From contig CAAGSD010000129.1 of NCBI GenBank assembly GCA_900772845.1, forward strand, positions 1 through 52,239: 52,239 bases of DNA, written 5' to 3'. Numbering within the stretch: position 1 is the first letter of the stretch; every line of letters starts with the position of its first letter. A program made the position numbers and the translations under genes. Below are positions 1-8,851 of this stretch, in pieces. Source of the stretch: Lachnospiraceae bacterium (GTDB lineage: Bacteria > Bacillota > Clostridia > Lachnospirales > Lachnospiraceae). Under the pieces are notes generated by a model, which saw only the letters and a list, made by a program, of their open reading frames with translations, did no database searches and was not told the DNA's origin.

Positions 1-1
1 G

Positions 2-154
2 GACATCTTTGTCCATTCTAAAATGGCTGGTGTTGTCGATGACGAGCGCGCCCGCATCTACGGCAAACTTCGCAAATTTTATTCCGATTTGATTTGTCAA
101 AGACAAAAGTACTTATGCATGAACAGCTTTGATTCAATCTCAACTTCCATTTGA
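2..154 (+). CDS. Unidentified partial reading frame at left edge
   Basis: A frame with no upstream stop enters from the left edge and ends at TGA 152-154, giving about 50 residues rich in Arg, Lys and Asp. I do not recognise the family. It runs toward the minus-strand glycan operon, so it could be the tail of a mobile-element protein or of a plus-strand gene outside the window. Bases 155-309 hold no other convincing gene; a 62-codon frame there has no ribosome binding site. Confidence 0.2.
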   Translation, partial: DIFVHSKMAGVVDDERARIYGKLRKFYSDLICQRQKYLCMNSFDSISTSI

Positions 155-309
155 AAGAACCGTTTGTGCGCTTACGGTCGGCCTCTCACAGCTGTTTCTT
201 AATTTGTTCGGTTACTCTCAAAAAGTTTGGTTACTAAATTCTGCTCACATCGCAGGCAGGAAATATTTACTCTTACAAGCAGGAACTCACTTCGTCATTT
301 ATCCTGTAT

Positions 310-1458
310 TTATTTAATATATGACAATATTTCCTGTTGCATTTTTTTTAAGTCATGAGGAATATCTCTATTTTTTTCTATCAGTTTATCTCGCAAATCA
401 TTTTCATTTTCAATCATAGATATTACACTATTTGTTATTTTATTATCTGATTCCAATTCATTTAAGGGAATCACATAATCCCCCATCCCCATATCATTGC
501 CTATACCTTGAGCTTTTACCGAGTATCCTATAGTCACACAAGGAATTCCACTTGAATATGCTGCAATTGCTGCATGTGTGCGTGCAAAAACACCAAATCT
601 ACAATGTGCAATCAAATACTTATACTCTGCAGCCGATAATTTATACGGTGCCATAAAAAATCTCTCTTTAGAATATTCACTGCAACAATAATTGTAAATC
701 TCCAAAAGGATATCATAATCATTGTCCATCGGCATAATGACATGAGGAATAAAAGCAATACCATAGGTTGTGTTTTCCATAATATACTTAATTAGATTAA
801 TAATATTTTGTTTAACAATTCCATTGCTTTTTTCTCTCCTTATAATTAACGGACTAATATTTATTGCTATTACGCTTCGCTCCTCAAAAAGCATAGGCAG
901 TGAAATTGGCTTGGGCGCTAAACCAAAGGCAATATCTGGATATTTTTTCACATTTTTTAATCCCTTATTGCATAATGTTTCATAAGTAAGACTCTCTCTT
1001 GCGGTTATTAATTCATACGTAGATAATGTCTCCACCATTTCTTTACTAAGCATATCTGGATTTACGGAGCAACTCCACAAGATATCCCTTGCTCCCATTT
1101 TCAAAATATTTTCATGTATGCATCTCCATCTATGCCACGCTGGATAGCAGTAGTTATCTCCACCTACAGATAAAGCCAAGGTATCTGATGTGGCCGCCTT
1201 AATTGTTGACTTATAAATTTCAGCATCATATAATCCCACGTGAGAAGTTATGTTCTCCAATGCAACATATTTTTCATCCCTTGTAAAGTATTCATCAGTA
1301 TCAATGCCAAATTCAATGTCTTGTTCCTTAAAATGTGTTGATAACCCAATTCTGATTTTCGGCACTCTATTGCGTATACAATCTATTGTTGTCACAAGGA
1401 TAGCTTCTGCCCCATGATTATATGCTCCACCATGCCCATATAATAGTATATTATTCAT
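310..1458 (-). CDS. Polysaccharide pyruvyl transferase family protein
   Basis: 382 residues, last gene of the glycan operon. The N-terminal Gly/Asn-rich loop (YGHGGAYNHGAEA, about residues 7-19), a GGDNY stretch near 99-103, ITARES near 151-156, PDIAFGL near 174-180 and the C-terminal RTHAAIAAYSSGIP near 293-306 fit the polysaccharide pyruvyl transferase (CsaB/WcaK-like) fold. Known members transfer pyruvate from PEP to a sugar as a ketal; some relatives in mixed glycan loci have other acceptors. The ATG overlaps the end of the upstream glycosyltransferase by 8 bases, which implies translational coupling. The acceptor cannot be told from sequence. The gene looks AT-rich compared with the flagellar genes. 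Confidence 0.8.
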   Translation of the reverse strand: MNNILLYGHGGAYNHGAEAILVTTIDCIRNRVPKIRIGLSTHFKEQDIEFGIDTDEYFTRDEKYVALENITSHVGLYDAEIYKSTIKAATSDTLALSVGGDNYCYPAWHRWRCIHENILKMGARDILWSCSVNPDMLSKEMVETLSTYELITARESLTYETLCNKGLKNVKKYPDIAFGLAPKPISLPMLFEERSVIAINISPLIIRREKSNGIVKQNIINLIKYIMENTTYGIAFIPHVIMPMDNDYDILLEIYNYCCSEYSKERFFMAPYKLSAAEYKYLIAHCRFGVFARTHAAIAAYSSGIPCVTIGYSVKAQGIGNDMGMGDYVIPLNELESDNKITNSVISMIENENDLRDKLIEKNRDIPHDLKKMQQEILSYIK

Positions 1459-2971
1459 TTTCTATTAATTCACGCATCCTCTTAAAATCTTGATCTTCCG
1501 GTAATATTTCATTCCAATCCTGTAATTCGTTTTGAGCTTTACCCACCTGATTATTTGTGATAAGATATCTAATGTATTCTTTTTCCAAGTATACATATCT
1601 ATCTGCCTGCTCTAACTCCGCTGATAAATTAATTCCCAATTGCAAAAGTTCTTCAAGACAATTAGAAACTATTTTTTCATCACCCATAAATATATCCATA
1701 ACTTGATTTAACGCACTACATTTCCGTTTCTTTGACATAGACATCCCAATTATTGTCCCATATTGCTTTAAGAAACTCCTTGATATATTTTGAAAATATG
1801 GCATCTCTTTTGCTTCATCAAGCATGTGTGTTTCATTTTGTAAAGGGAATTCACCATTATACCAGTTTTCACGAATAATTACTTGCATTAAAAAAATGGT
1901 GCTCTTATCCACATTTTTAATACTTTCTACAAAAAGTCCCATCTTTGCCAACAGTCTTGCTATGTCTGCATAATGTTCCTCTACAATCTGACTATCAGCT
2001 ACCATCAAACTGGCTATTTTTATAAATAAATCAGCAAACTCCTTATCAAACCACATTTTTTGAATTAAAAGCTTTGTGCAAAAATCATCCAAAATTTTAC
2101 ATAATAAATAATGCTTTGTTTCAACTTTTTCTGTTGAATCAAAAAGCACTTCTATAGTATCACTAATTGCATTTTTGTATACTTGCATTAAAAAGTTCTG
2201 GTTCATAGGGCTTACATAGCCAACCTTGTAAACCAAAAAAGTTATTGCCTCCTGCAAAAGCTTTGTATCACTCTCTATTCGCTTTTCAGAAAAAGTATAT
2301 GAACTACTCTTTAGTGACATATAATATTTGTGCAGATTTTTATTCATTATGCCGATTCGTTTACAAAAATGTAAAATATTAAACACAAAAAATGTATCGC
2401 CACCATAGGCCATGCACATACATCTCTCGCAGTCAATCTTACCCAGCAATGAAAAGCGATACAGTTTTCCCCAAATCGTCCTCATGAATTGATGATATAT
2501 AGGGAAATAGCTTCCAAAATTTTCATCTTCAATAATTAAATCCTGTTCAACCTCACGTTTTGACACACATTTTCCAGTATTAGCATCTATAAAATCTCCC
2601 CCGCTTGCGACTAGATCCAATTCATTTTTTTCTAAAAACGTTATGCTTTTCTCTAGAAAATCTGCTTTATACTCGTCATCAGAATCCAAATTACAAAAAT
2701 AATCTATAATACCTGTATACTTTTCCACAAAAAGAGGAACAAAATATCGAAAAAATAATGTGGTATCGTTCTCATCTCTATGAACAACTATAAATCTTCC
2801 ATCTTTTTTCGAAAATCTATTGGCTATTTTTTCAGTATCATCTTTTGATCCATTATCATAGATAACGCATTCAAACTCTTTATACGTTTGCATTTCAATA
2901 CTTTTCAGACATCTTTCTAATGTTTTTTCAGCATTATACGCCTGCACATATATCAGTACTTTTTTCCTCAT
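1451..2971 (-). CDS. Glycosyltransferase family 2 with long C-terminal helical extension
   Basis: 506 residues. The first 110 or so form a GT-A glycosyltransferase: a hydrophobic strand and AYNAEKTLERCLKS near 11-24, YDNGSKDDT near 38-46, and a metal-binding DSDDE near 96-100. It should transfer an NDP-sugar in the cytoplasm. The remaining 350 or more residues are mostly helical with no motif I recognise, much longer than a minimal GT2. Its ATG overlaps the TGA of the preceding radical SAM gene (ATGA). Donor and acceptor are unknown; the neighbours suggest surface glycan or flagellin decoration. Confidence 0.8.
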   Translation of the reverse strand: MRKKVLIYVQAYNAEKTLERCLKSIEMQTYKEFECVIYDNGSKDDTEKIANRFSKKDGRFIVVHRDENDTTLFFRYFVPLFVEKYTGIIDYFCNLDSDDEYKADFLEKSITFLEKNELDLVASGGDFIDANTGKCVSKREVEQDLIIEDENFGSYFPIYHQFMRTIWGKLYRFSLLGKIDCERCMCMAYGGDTFFVFNILHFCKRIGIMNKNLHKYYMSLKSSSYTFSEKRIESDTKLLQEAITFLVYKVGYVSPMNQNFLMQVYKNAISDTIEVLFDSTEKVETKHYLLCKILDDFCTKLLIQKMWFDKEFADLFIKIASLMVADSQIVEEHYADIARLLAKMGLFVESIKNVDKSTIFLMQVIIRENWYNGEFPLQNETHMLDEAKEMPYFQNISRSFLKQYGTIIGMSMSKKRKCSALNQVMDIFMGDEKIVSNCLEELLQLGINLSAELEQADRYVYLEKEYIRYLITNNQVGKAQNELQDWNEILPEDQDFKRMRELIENE

Positions 2972-3786
2972 TGTTTGTCACCATCATCAAGCTGTTTAAT
3001 CTGTTCCGCCGGAGTGTGTCTTTGATATTTATCATTAAATCCATCACAATACATACAGGCTTCAAAATGCTTTCTGTCAAAAAACGATTCTATTTTTCTT
3101 TTCTTTTGTTCTAGGGATAAATCATCATCCAATAAATTTATATAATCATTATCCTCTGTCAGCAAATTTAGCGAATCACATCTTCTTGCAGTAGCACATA
3201 AGTATAATTTTCCCTCAACAAGTAAATATCGCTGAAATTTTTTAGAAAAAATACAGTTATTGTATATTTCATTGGTTTCCGCATCATCCCTCGTTCTCTT
3301 GGACACATTGGACATGTCTATCCAACCGTCGTAATATGCATTATTTCCGTAGTATTTTCTTGTTTCGTAATAAATCCCATAATTATCCAGAATTTTTTCA
3401 ATTTGGGGAACCTCTGTTGATAATTCAGGTCCATAATTATCTATAATTACTTTTACTTTTCCGAACTTTTGCATTGCATAAATCACATCAGTTTTCGGAA
3501 TCATTGTTCCGTTAGTAATAAATTCTAACAATCCTATCCTATCTCCATATGTGCATAAGTATTCCACTAACTTGCCCAAATCAGGATGCAATAAAGGCTC
3601 GCCTCCACTTATTGTCATTTTTTCAACATAATCTACGATTTCAAAATACTTATCGGTATAAAGTTTCAGCTGACTCAAGCTCCAATGAGGCTTAGGATTA
3701 CTGTAATAAGGAGAATATGCCCCACACAATTTACATTTTAAAGTACAACGATGTGTAATCGTCAATTCAGTTCTTTCACATTTCAT
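2968..3786 (-). CDS. Radical SAM protein, paralogue 1 of 3
   Basis: 272 residues. The [4Fe-4S]-SAM motif CX3CX2C lies at Cys14, Cys18 and Cys21, followed by SGGEPLLHPDL near 60-70, the GGE motif that contacts SAM. The C-terminal third has more cysteines, in NCIFSKKF, CATARRC and CMYCDGF, spaced as if to hold an auxiliary Fe-S cluster (SPASM-like). Shared blocks KYYG, GGW/DGW.D.S and the tail TPAEQ show common descent with the two genes just upstream. The reaction is unknown; relatives sit in capsule and glycan loci. A GAGGTAAT ribosome site precedes the ATG and only 6 bases separate it from paralogue 2. Confidence 0.8.
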   Translation of the reverse strand: MKCERTELTITHRCTLKCKLCGAYSPYYSNPKPHWSLSQLKLYTDKYFEIVDYVEKMTISGGEPLLHPDLGKLVEYLCTYGDRIGLLEFITNGTMIPKTDVIYAMQKFGKVKVIIDNYGPELSTEVPQIEKILDNYGIYYETRKYYGNNAYYDGWIDMSNVSKRTRDDAETNEIYNNCIFSKKFQRYLLVEGKLYLCATARRCDSLNLLTEDNDYINLLDDDLSLEQKKRKIESFFDRKHFEACMYCDGFNDKYQRHTPAEQIKQLDDGDKQ

Positions 3787-3792
3787 AAGTTA

Positions 3793-4599
3793 TTACCTCA
3801 ACTGTTCAGCCGGTGCAAATCGCTCTGAATCAGGGCAAAATCCGCTACAATATTTACATGCCGAGAAAAATTTTCTATTATAAAAATTAGCAATTTTTTT
3901 CTTAGTCACTTCTAGATTCCATGAATCATTCAAAAAATCCACATACTCATCTTCAATATCGGGGATAACACCCTCACTGACACATCTTTTATATACACCA
4001 CATATATATGCTTTTCCGCCCATCAATACAAAGCAATGAAACGGACCAGGGTATGCGCAATTTTTGTATATTTGTGCTGTATCCTCTTCTGATCTATCTT
4101 TTAAAGAGATATTTGAAAGGTCAACCCAGCCACCCAAATGTGCATCACTTCCATAGTATTTTCGACGACGATATTTTATGTGGTATTCTTCAAAAATACC
4201 AATCATCTTATCCACATTTTTAGAAAGTTCTTTTCCATAATCGTCAATCAATATATCAACTTTTTCTGATTTTTGCAGTACTTGCGCTAATTCTTTTGAA
4301 GGAGCTATTGAACCATTCGTAATTATTTCAAGCATGTCCATACGATCTATGTACTTTAAAGCATAATCCATAATCTCTGCAATTTGAGGATGCACGAGTG
4401 GTTCTCCCCCATTCACAGTGAATTTATCAACATGATCAACTGCTTCAAAGTATCTATCTATTGATTTTTTTAATAATTCCACCGAATAATGAGGTGGCTC
4501 CTTATAATAAGGCGCACTCACAGCGCAAAGTTTACATTTTAAATTGCATCTGAAAGTGACAACCAACGTTGTATTACTTAATTTTATAATTTCATTCAT
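3793..4599 (-). CDS. Radical SAM protein, paralogue 2 of 3
   Basis: 268 residues from the ATG at 4599, which has a GGAGGAG site 7 bases upstream. A longer frame starting at a GTG (4683) overlaps the preceding gene and lacks conserved sequence, so it is not used. The CX3CX2C motif is at Cys18, Cys22 and Cys25, followed by NGGEPLVHPQ. C-terminal Cys in NCAYPGPF, CGVYKRC and CKYCSGFC suggest an auxiliary cluster. Like paralogue 3 it carries RRRKYYGSDAH and a GGWVDLS block. Reaction and substrate are unknown. Three copies in a row suggest either parallel modification of related substrates or a multi-subunit enzyme. Confidence 0.8.
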   Translation of the reverse strand: MNEIIKLSNTTLVVTFRCNLKCKLCAVSAPYYKEPPHYSVELLKKSIDRYFEAVDHVDKFTVNGGEPLVHPQIAEIMDYALKYIDRMDMLEIITNGSIAPSKELAQVLQKSEKVDILIDDYGKELSKNVDKMIGIFEEYHIKYRRRKYYGSDAHLGGWVDLSNISLKDRSEEDTAQIYKNCAYPGPFHCFVLMGGKAYICGVYKRCVSEGVIPDIEDEYVDFLNDSWNLEVTKKKIANFYNRKFFSACKYCSGFCPDSERFAPAEQLR

Positions 4600-4618
4600 A
4601 TTCTCTCCTCCGATCCTA

Positions 4619-5410
4619 TTATTGAAGCTGTTCAGCCGGTGTATATCTCTTTCCATCTGTACAAAATCCATTACATCGTGCACACACTGACAGATGATTT
4701 CTGTTCCTTAATGCATATAGCTTTTCTTTTATATCACTCAGTTGCAAATTCTCATCGCAAAAGTCTACATGCTCATCTTCACGTTCATTAATATCATCCA
4801 GCAATCTATGATTTACATAACACATATAAGCTTTTCCATCAATAATAAAAAAATGTCTCGAAAAGGTAGTGGTATACATACATTTATGGAATAATTCTGT
4901 ATTTTCTTCTTCTGTACGCCCTTTGTCGCTAAAATCAGATATATCCAACCATCCCCCTGCATGGGCATCCTCTCCATAATATTTACGTCTACGATACCTA
5001 ATCCCATATTTTTCAAATGCCATAACAACATCATCTACTTTTTTTGAAATATTTTTTCCATAATCATCAATCATCACATCTACATTGGGAATTTCTTTTA
5101 GTGCTAACAGCAATGCTTCACTAGGCACAATTGTACCATTTGTTATAATTTCGAATTTTTCCATTCTTGAAGCATATTGCTTAAAGTGTTGAACCATTCT
5201 TACTAAATCTGGATGTAACAAAGGCTCGCCTCCACTTAGAGTAAACAAACACACATCCCCCATACTTGCAAAATATTTATCAACAGATGCCATTATTATT
5301 TTGCTATCATAATGGCACGGTTTTTTATTTTGTGGAGCATAAGTTGCACACAATTTGCATTTTAATGTGCATCTCGATGTTAATAAAATCGTTAAATTTG
5401 TTTTTTCCAT
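4619..5410 (-). CDS. Radical SAM protein, paralogue 3 of 3
   Basis: 263 residues with CX3CX2C at Cys14, Cys18 and Cys21, then LSGGEPLLHPDL. The RRRKYYGEDAHAGGWLD block is close to paralogue 2, so these two look like the more recent duplication. C-terminal Cys lie in KCMYTTTF, CYVNHR and CARCNGFC. It follows the FrhB-like iron-sulfur gene by 2 bases, so an Fe-S electron donor is made from the same mRNA. The ribosome site is a weak GAGGG about 11 bases upstream. The substrate is not predictable. Confidence 0.8.
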   Translation of the reverse strand: MEKTNLTILLTSRCTLKCKLCATYAPQNKKPCHYDSKIIMASVDKYFASMGDVCLFTLSGGEPLLHPDLVRMVQHFKQYASRMEKFEIITNGTIVPSEALLLALKEIPNVDVMIDDYGKNISKKVDDVVMAFEKYGIRYRRRKYYGEDAHAGGWLDISDFSDKGRTEEENTELFHKCMYTTTFSRHFFIIDGKAYMCYVNHRLLDDINEREDEHVDFCDENLQLSDIKEKLYALRNRNHLSVCARCNGFCTDGKRYTPAEQLQ

Positions 5411-5412
5411 AA

Positions 5413-6519
5413 TTAATTTATCCCTCTTTTTATTCTTTCTATTATTTTAGAGAAAGGTACTTTCTCATCCATACATTTCCAAAAGTAGTCCGAATATTCA
5501 CTTTTTTGAGCTGATTTTTCCAAACAGATATTGCCTTTTATAATCTCATCAATAGTATGTAATTCTTTATGTAATGAATTCACAGCTTCAAGAATCTTTT
5601 CTCCTTTTGAAGAATGAACCATTACTGCTGAAACTCCATAGTCTTTTTCATTCACATCAACCTTATACCCCCAAAAATCTCCTAAAGTTAAGTCCGTAGC
5701 TCTGGATATCCCTTTGAATTTACATTGATTGCAACAAGATCTCATATACAAATTCAGTTCTTTTTTAATGTACCCGTACATAAACGGATCATCATTTCTC
5801 TGTGCATAATACTCCTCTCCATTTGCAAATATAATTTTAGTTCCAAAATGATTCCAACCATATTTCTTATTTTTAAACCATACCTTCTGTATTTCAGATT
5901 GATATCTTTCTTCAAGTTCTTGTAAGTATGCCATATAAGCGTTTGGTGCATTCACACCTCTACAAATAAAATCACATAGTATCAATTTTTCATTGTCTCC
6001 ACCAAGAAATTTTGCCAATGCTACACATTGACATGGCGTTCCCACAAACAAAACATTTTTTCCCAATTGCAATTGGCTTTTTACCTCTTTAAATATATTT
6101 CCTAAATTGCTCTGCACATATTTTGATTGTCGCAACAAACCAATATCGTCTTTTTCAAATATTATACTATGTTCCACCAAATGATTATCAGCATATTTTG
6201 CGCCAACAACACACCCACCATTTTCTATTACGTAGTTAGCAATTTCTGTAAAAACACCTCCTGATGTACTGCAATATCGTATCTTTTCATTTTTTGACCA
6301 CGCTGCATATGCAACAGTATCATATTCATTTATACAAATATCTTTAATAACTGGGCATACTTTCTTGCACAACCCACATTCACTACATTTTTCTTTGAGT
6401 ACTTGTGGATATAAAAATCCCTTCCTGTCGGATTTCATTTCTATCGCATTCCTGGGACATATTTGATAGCATCCACCACAGCCAGTACACTCAGATGTTC
6501 CAACCATCTCTGTTATCAT
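5413..6519 (-). CDS. FrhB/FdhB-like iron-sulfur protein (coenzyme F420 hydrogenase beta-subunit family)
   Basis: 368 residues from the ATG at 6519. The longer frame to 6678 is an out-of-frame read of the acyltransferase gene, and a TTGGAGAT site supports this start. Two 4Fe-4S ferredoxin motifs open the protein (Cys11, 14, 17, 21 and Cys45, 48, 51, 55). An FrhB/FdhB C-terminal domain follows, with FVGTPCQCVALAKFL and LTLGDFWGYK. Family members bind flavin and pass electrons. Lachnospiraceae are not known to make F420, and homologues in polysaccharide loci often sit beside pyruvyl transferases, as here, so the true partner is probably a glycan intermediate or the adjacent radical SAM enzymes. 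This is inference. Confidence 0.75.
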   Translation of the reverse strand: MITEMVGTSECTGCGGCYQICPRNAIEMKSDRKGFLYPQVLKEKCSECGLCKKVCPVIKDICINEYDTVAYAAWSKNEKIRYCSTSGGVFTEIANYVIENGGCVVGAKYADNHLVEHSIIFEKDDIGLLRQSKYVQSNLGNIFKEVKSQLQLGKNVLFVGTPCQCVALAKFLGGDNEKLILCDFICRGVNAPNAYMAYLQELEERYQSEIQKVWFKNKKYGWNHFGTKIIFANGEEYYAQRNDDPFMYGYIKKELNLYMRSCCNQCKFKGISRATDLTLGDFWGYKVDVNEKDYGVSAVMVHSSKGEKILEAVNSLHKELHTIDEIIKGNICLEKSAQKSEYSDYFWKCMDEKVPFSKIIERIKRGIN

Positions 6520-6521
6520 AT

Positions 6522-7094
6522 CTATCTCCAATGTATATCTTTTCGTATTACATGCGCCGGATTTCCTGCTACCATACAGTTTGGGGGAACATCTTTTGTT
6601 ACTACAGATCCTGCGGCAATTACAGCTCCGCTCCCTATTCTGATTCCCTTTAATAAAATTGCTCCTATTCCAATCCACACATAATCTTCAATAACAATTC
6701 CATCTGACTGATTCATTATTTCTCCATTTGAATTTTCTATTATATGAAAATCGCTATCGTATATAGATACATTTCTTGCAATTGCACATCCATTGCCAAT
6801 TCTAATATGATTTTTGCATGCGATAATACATCCACTATTAATATAGCTATTTCCTAATTCTAGAATTCCTCCTTCAAATATTTCTATGCTAGAGTGAAAA
6901 AAGGCCTTGAATTCACCCGACACATACAATTTGGATTTATTATGTAATTTCAAATATGTCTCTGCTTCAGATTGTTTTCTAATATTATACCCCAAATGCA
7001 GTTTCCCACTAATTGATATCTCTGCATCTTCAGCTACATCAATTATCACTTTTCCATACTCTTCTATTCTAGTCTCATCATACTGTTTTAACAT
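6522..7094 (-). CDS. Left-handed beta-helix (hexapeptide repeat) acyltransferase
   Basis: 190 residues. Imperfect hexapeptide turns run from about 45 to 180 (IGNGCAIARNVSIYD, IEDYVWIGIGAILLKG, IRIGSGAVIAAGSVVTKDVP) and end in GNPAHVIRK, as in WbbJ/maltose-acetyltransferase-like enzymes. The usual catalytic His is probably the one in SDFHII. It should move an acetyl or similar group from acyl-CoA to a sugar hydroxyl or amine. The start overlaps the upstream glycosyltransferase by 17 bases and the stop is 2 bases before the FrhB-like ATG, so it is coupled on both sides. Confidence 0.8.
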   Translation of the reverse strand: MLKQYDETRIEEYGKVIIDVAEDAEISISGKLHLGYNIRKQSEAETYLKLHNKSKLYVSGEFKAFFHSSIEIFEGGILELGNSYINSGCIIACKNHIRIGNGCAIARNVSIYDSDFHIIENSNGEIMNQSDGIVIEDYVWIGIGAILLKGIRIGSGAVIAAGSVVTKDVPPNCMVAGNPAHVIRKDIHWR

Positions 7095-8013
7095 ATTTCC
7101 TCATAAACTCTTTCTCGAATTCTTCAATATATGGAGAATTATAGAACTCCTCATAATGTTTCGTTAGTTCTTTTTTTACAAATATTAACTGCTTCCTACA
7201 TTGTTCCAAATGGTTCTTCTCTATCTTATTACACATAGAAATCATATAAGACCACTCACTGTATTGTGCATAGTCTGCTATATCCGGCAGTTTTTCAGAT
7301 AAGTACTCCGTTCTTTCACGAAATGCTTCAAAATACTCATCTAACTGTTCTGGGGTCAGAAGCAGATCATTTGTGGTAAATGCTGAATTATTTCCACTGT
7401 GTCTCCAAAAACAGTACTTCGGAAGTCCATATGCAACTACCTTTTTCGCTTCTGCAAAGTATTTATATACTACAGTGATGTCATCGTACTTTCCCTCTGT
7501 ACGAAAACGGATTTTATCGAATATCTCCCTTCGCATGAGCTTTGAAGGCATCGCAGCATTATATTTTTTCCGTTTGAGTAAGGTTATAACTGCCTCTTCC
7601 GGTGTCATGACCAGTTTTTCATCAAACATACAGTTCGGCAGGAACTCTCCGTTTACTTCCTTCATAGAGCCCGACAGAGAAATGTCCGCATCCTGTTCTT
7701 TTGCAAGCCCATAGAGGAATTCCAGCATATCCGGTTCTGCTGTATCATCATCATCTATAAATGTGATATACTCTCCTGTAGCTGCATCCAGACCGGTATT
7801 TCTTCCAGTTCCAATATTACTTTTTTCAATATGTAAGACCTTTATTCTAGGATCCTTGGCAGCGTATGCATCTGCGATTTCACCGCTCCGGTCATCGGAA
7901 CCATTGTCTACAATGATATACTCAAAATCTCTGTATGTCTGATTCAGAATAGATTCTATGGCTCTTCCTACCATACTCTCGCGATTATAAGTAAGCATTA
8001 TCACAGAAATCAT
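7078..8013 (-). CDS. Glycosyltransferase family 2
   Basis: 311 residues with a clear GT-A domain: VIMLTYNRESMVGRAIESIL near 4-23, IVDNGSDDRS near 34-43, GTGRNTGLDAATGEYI near 68-83 and the metal-binding DDDD near 87-90. The C-terminal third is helical and acceptor-specific. It lies 12 bases after rfbF and overlaps the acyltransferase start. By eye the 5' half has the balanced base composition of the chromosome while the 3' end becomes AT-rich like the genes after it, as if a recombination joint lies inside or near this gene. Confidence 0.85.
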   Translation of the reverse strand: MISVIMLTYNRESMVGRAIESILNQTYRDFEYIIVDNGSDDRSGEIADAYAAKDPRIKVLHIEKSNIGTGRNTGLDAATGEYITFIDDDDTAEPDMLEFLYGLAKEQDADISLSGSMKEVNGEFLPNCMFDEKLVMTPEEAVITLLKRKKYNAAMPSKLMRREIFDKIRFRTEGKYDDITVVYKYFAEAKKVVAYGLPKYCFWRHSGNNSAFTTNDLLLTPEQLDEYFEAFRERTEYLSEKLPDIADYAQYSEWSYMISMCNKIEKNHLEQCRKQLIFVKKELTKHYEEFYNSPYIEEFEKEFMRKYVKTV

Positions 8014-8025
8014 AAGTTTGTCTCC

Positions 8026-8802
8026 TTATTCCCAGCGCTTCCAGGGAGCCTGTCCGCTGTTCCACAGTTCATCTAACATCCCCTTATCTCGCATAGTATC
8101 CATGCATTTCCAAAATCCTTCATGTCGGTAAGCAGCCAGTTTCCCGTCCAATGCCAAGTTTTCCAAAGGTTCCTTTTCAAAGAAGGTATCATCTCCTTCT
8201 ATATAGTCAAAGACTTCCGGCTCCAGCACCATGAATCCTGCATTGATCCATCCGCCATCTTCCTTTGCCTTTTCCGAAAATTGACGTACTGTCTCATTGT
8301 CATCAATATCCAAAACACCAAATCTACCTCCCGGTTGAATAGCCGTAAGAGTTGCTGCTTTTTTATGCACCCTGTGAAACTCCAAAAGTGCATCCAGATC
8401 AATATCTGAAACTCCGTCTCCATAGGTCATCATGAATGTTTGGTTCCCAACATACTTCTGAATTCGCTTTAATCGTCCTCCCGTCATAGTATGTAATCCC
8501 GTATCAACTACGGTTACTTTCCATGGCTCTGCTACATTATTATGAATAATCATTTCATTATTGTTTGCAAAATCAAAGGTGACATCACTACGATGGAGAT
8601 AATAGTCCGCAAAGTATTCCTTGATTACATATCCCTTATAACCACAGCATATAATAAACTCATTAAACCCATAAGAAGAATAATACTTCATAATATGCCA
8701 CAAAATTGGTGCATCTCCCACTTCAATCATGGGTTTTGGTTTCAAATGGCTTTCTTCACTGATACGCGTCCCCAGACCTCCTGCTAAAATAACTACCTTC
8801 AT
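8026..8802 (-). CDS. rfbF: Glucose-1-phosphate cytidylyltransferase
   Basis: 258 residues, the usual length for RfbF. The nucleotidyltransferase signature GGLGTR (8-13) and KPKPM (21-25) bind CTP and the phosphates. YGDGVSDID (127-135) supplies the metal-binding Asp, and NAGFMV and FWKCMDT near the C-terminus are typical of the RfbF branch. The product is CDP-glucose, the first step to CDP-3,6-dideoxyhexoses. The usual next gene, CDP-glucose 4,6-dehydratase (rfbG), is not in this window. It is the first gene of the nine-gene operon, with GAGGGATAAAG before the ATG. I found no clear vegetative promoter in 8803-8851. Confidence 0.9.
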   Translation of the reverse strand: MKVVILAGGLGTRISEESHLKPKPMIEVGDAPILWHIMKYYSSYGFNEFIICCGYKGYVIKEYFADYYLHRSDVTFDFANNNEMIIHNNVAEPWKVTVVDTGLHTMTGGRLKRIQKYVGNQTFMMTYGDGVSDIDLDALLEFHRVHKKAATLTAIQPGGRFGVLDIDDNETVRQFSEKAKEDGGWINAGFMVLEPEVFDYIEGDDTFFEKEPLENLALDGKLAAYRHEGFWKCMDTMRDKGMLDELWNSGQAPWKRWE

Positions 8803-8851
8803 CTTTATCCCTCATCTTTTTGTAAATGCCTTTTTGACATTGTTTTTCCAC

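Noticed and set aside
129..317. 62-codon plus-strand frame at the left edge
   Set aside because: No ribosome binding site, overlaps the 3' end of the pyruvyl transferase gene and encodes no recognisable protein.
6520..6678. 53-residue N-terminal extension of the FrhB-like protein
   Set aside because: It is an out-of-frame read of the acyltransferase gene; the ferredoxin motif starts right after the ATG at 6519.
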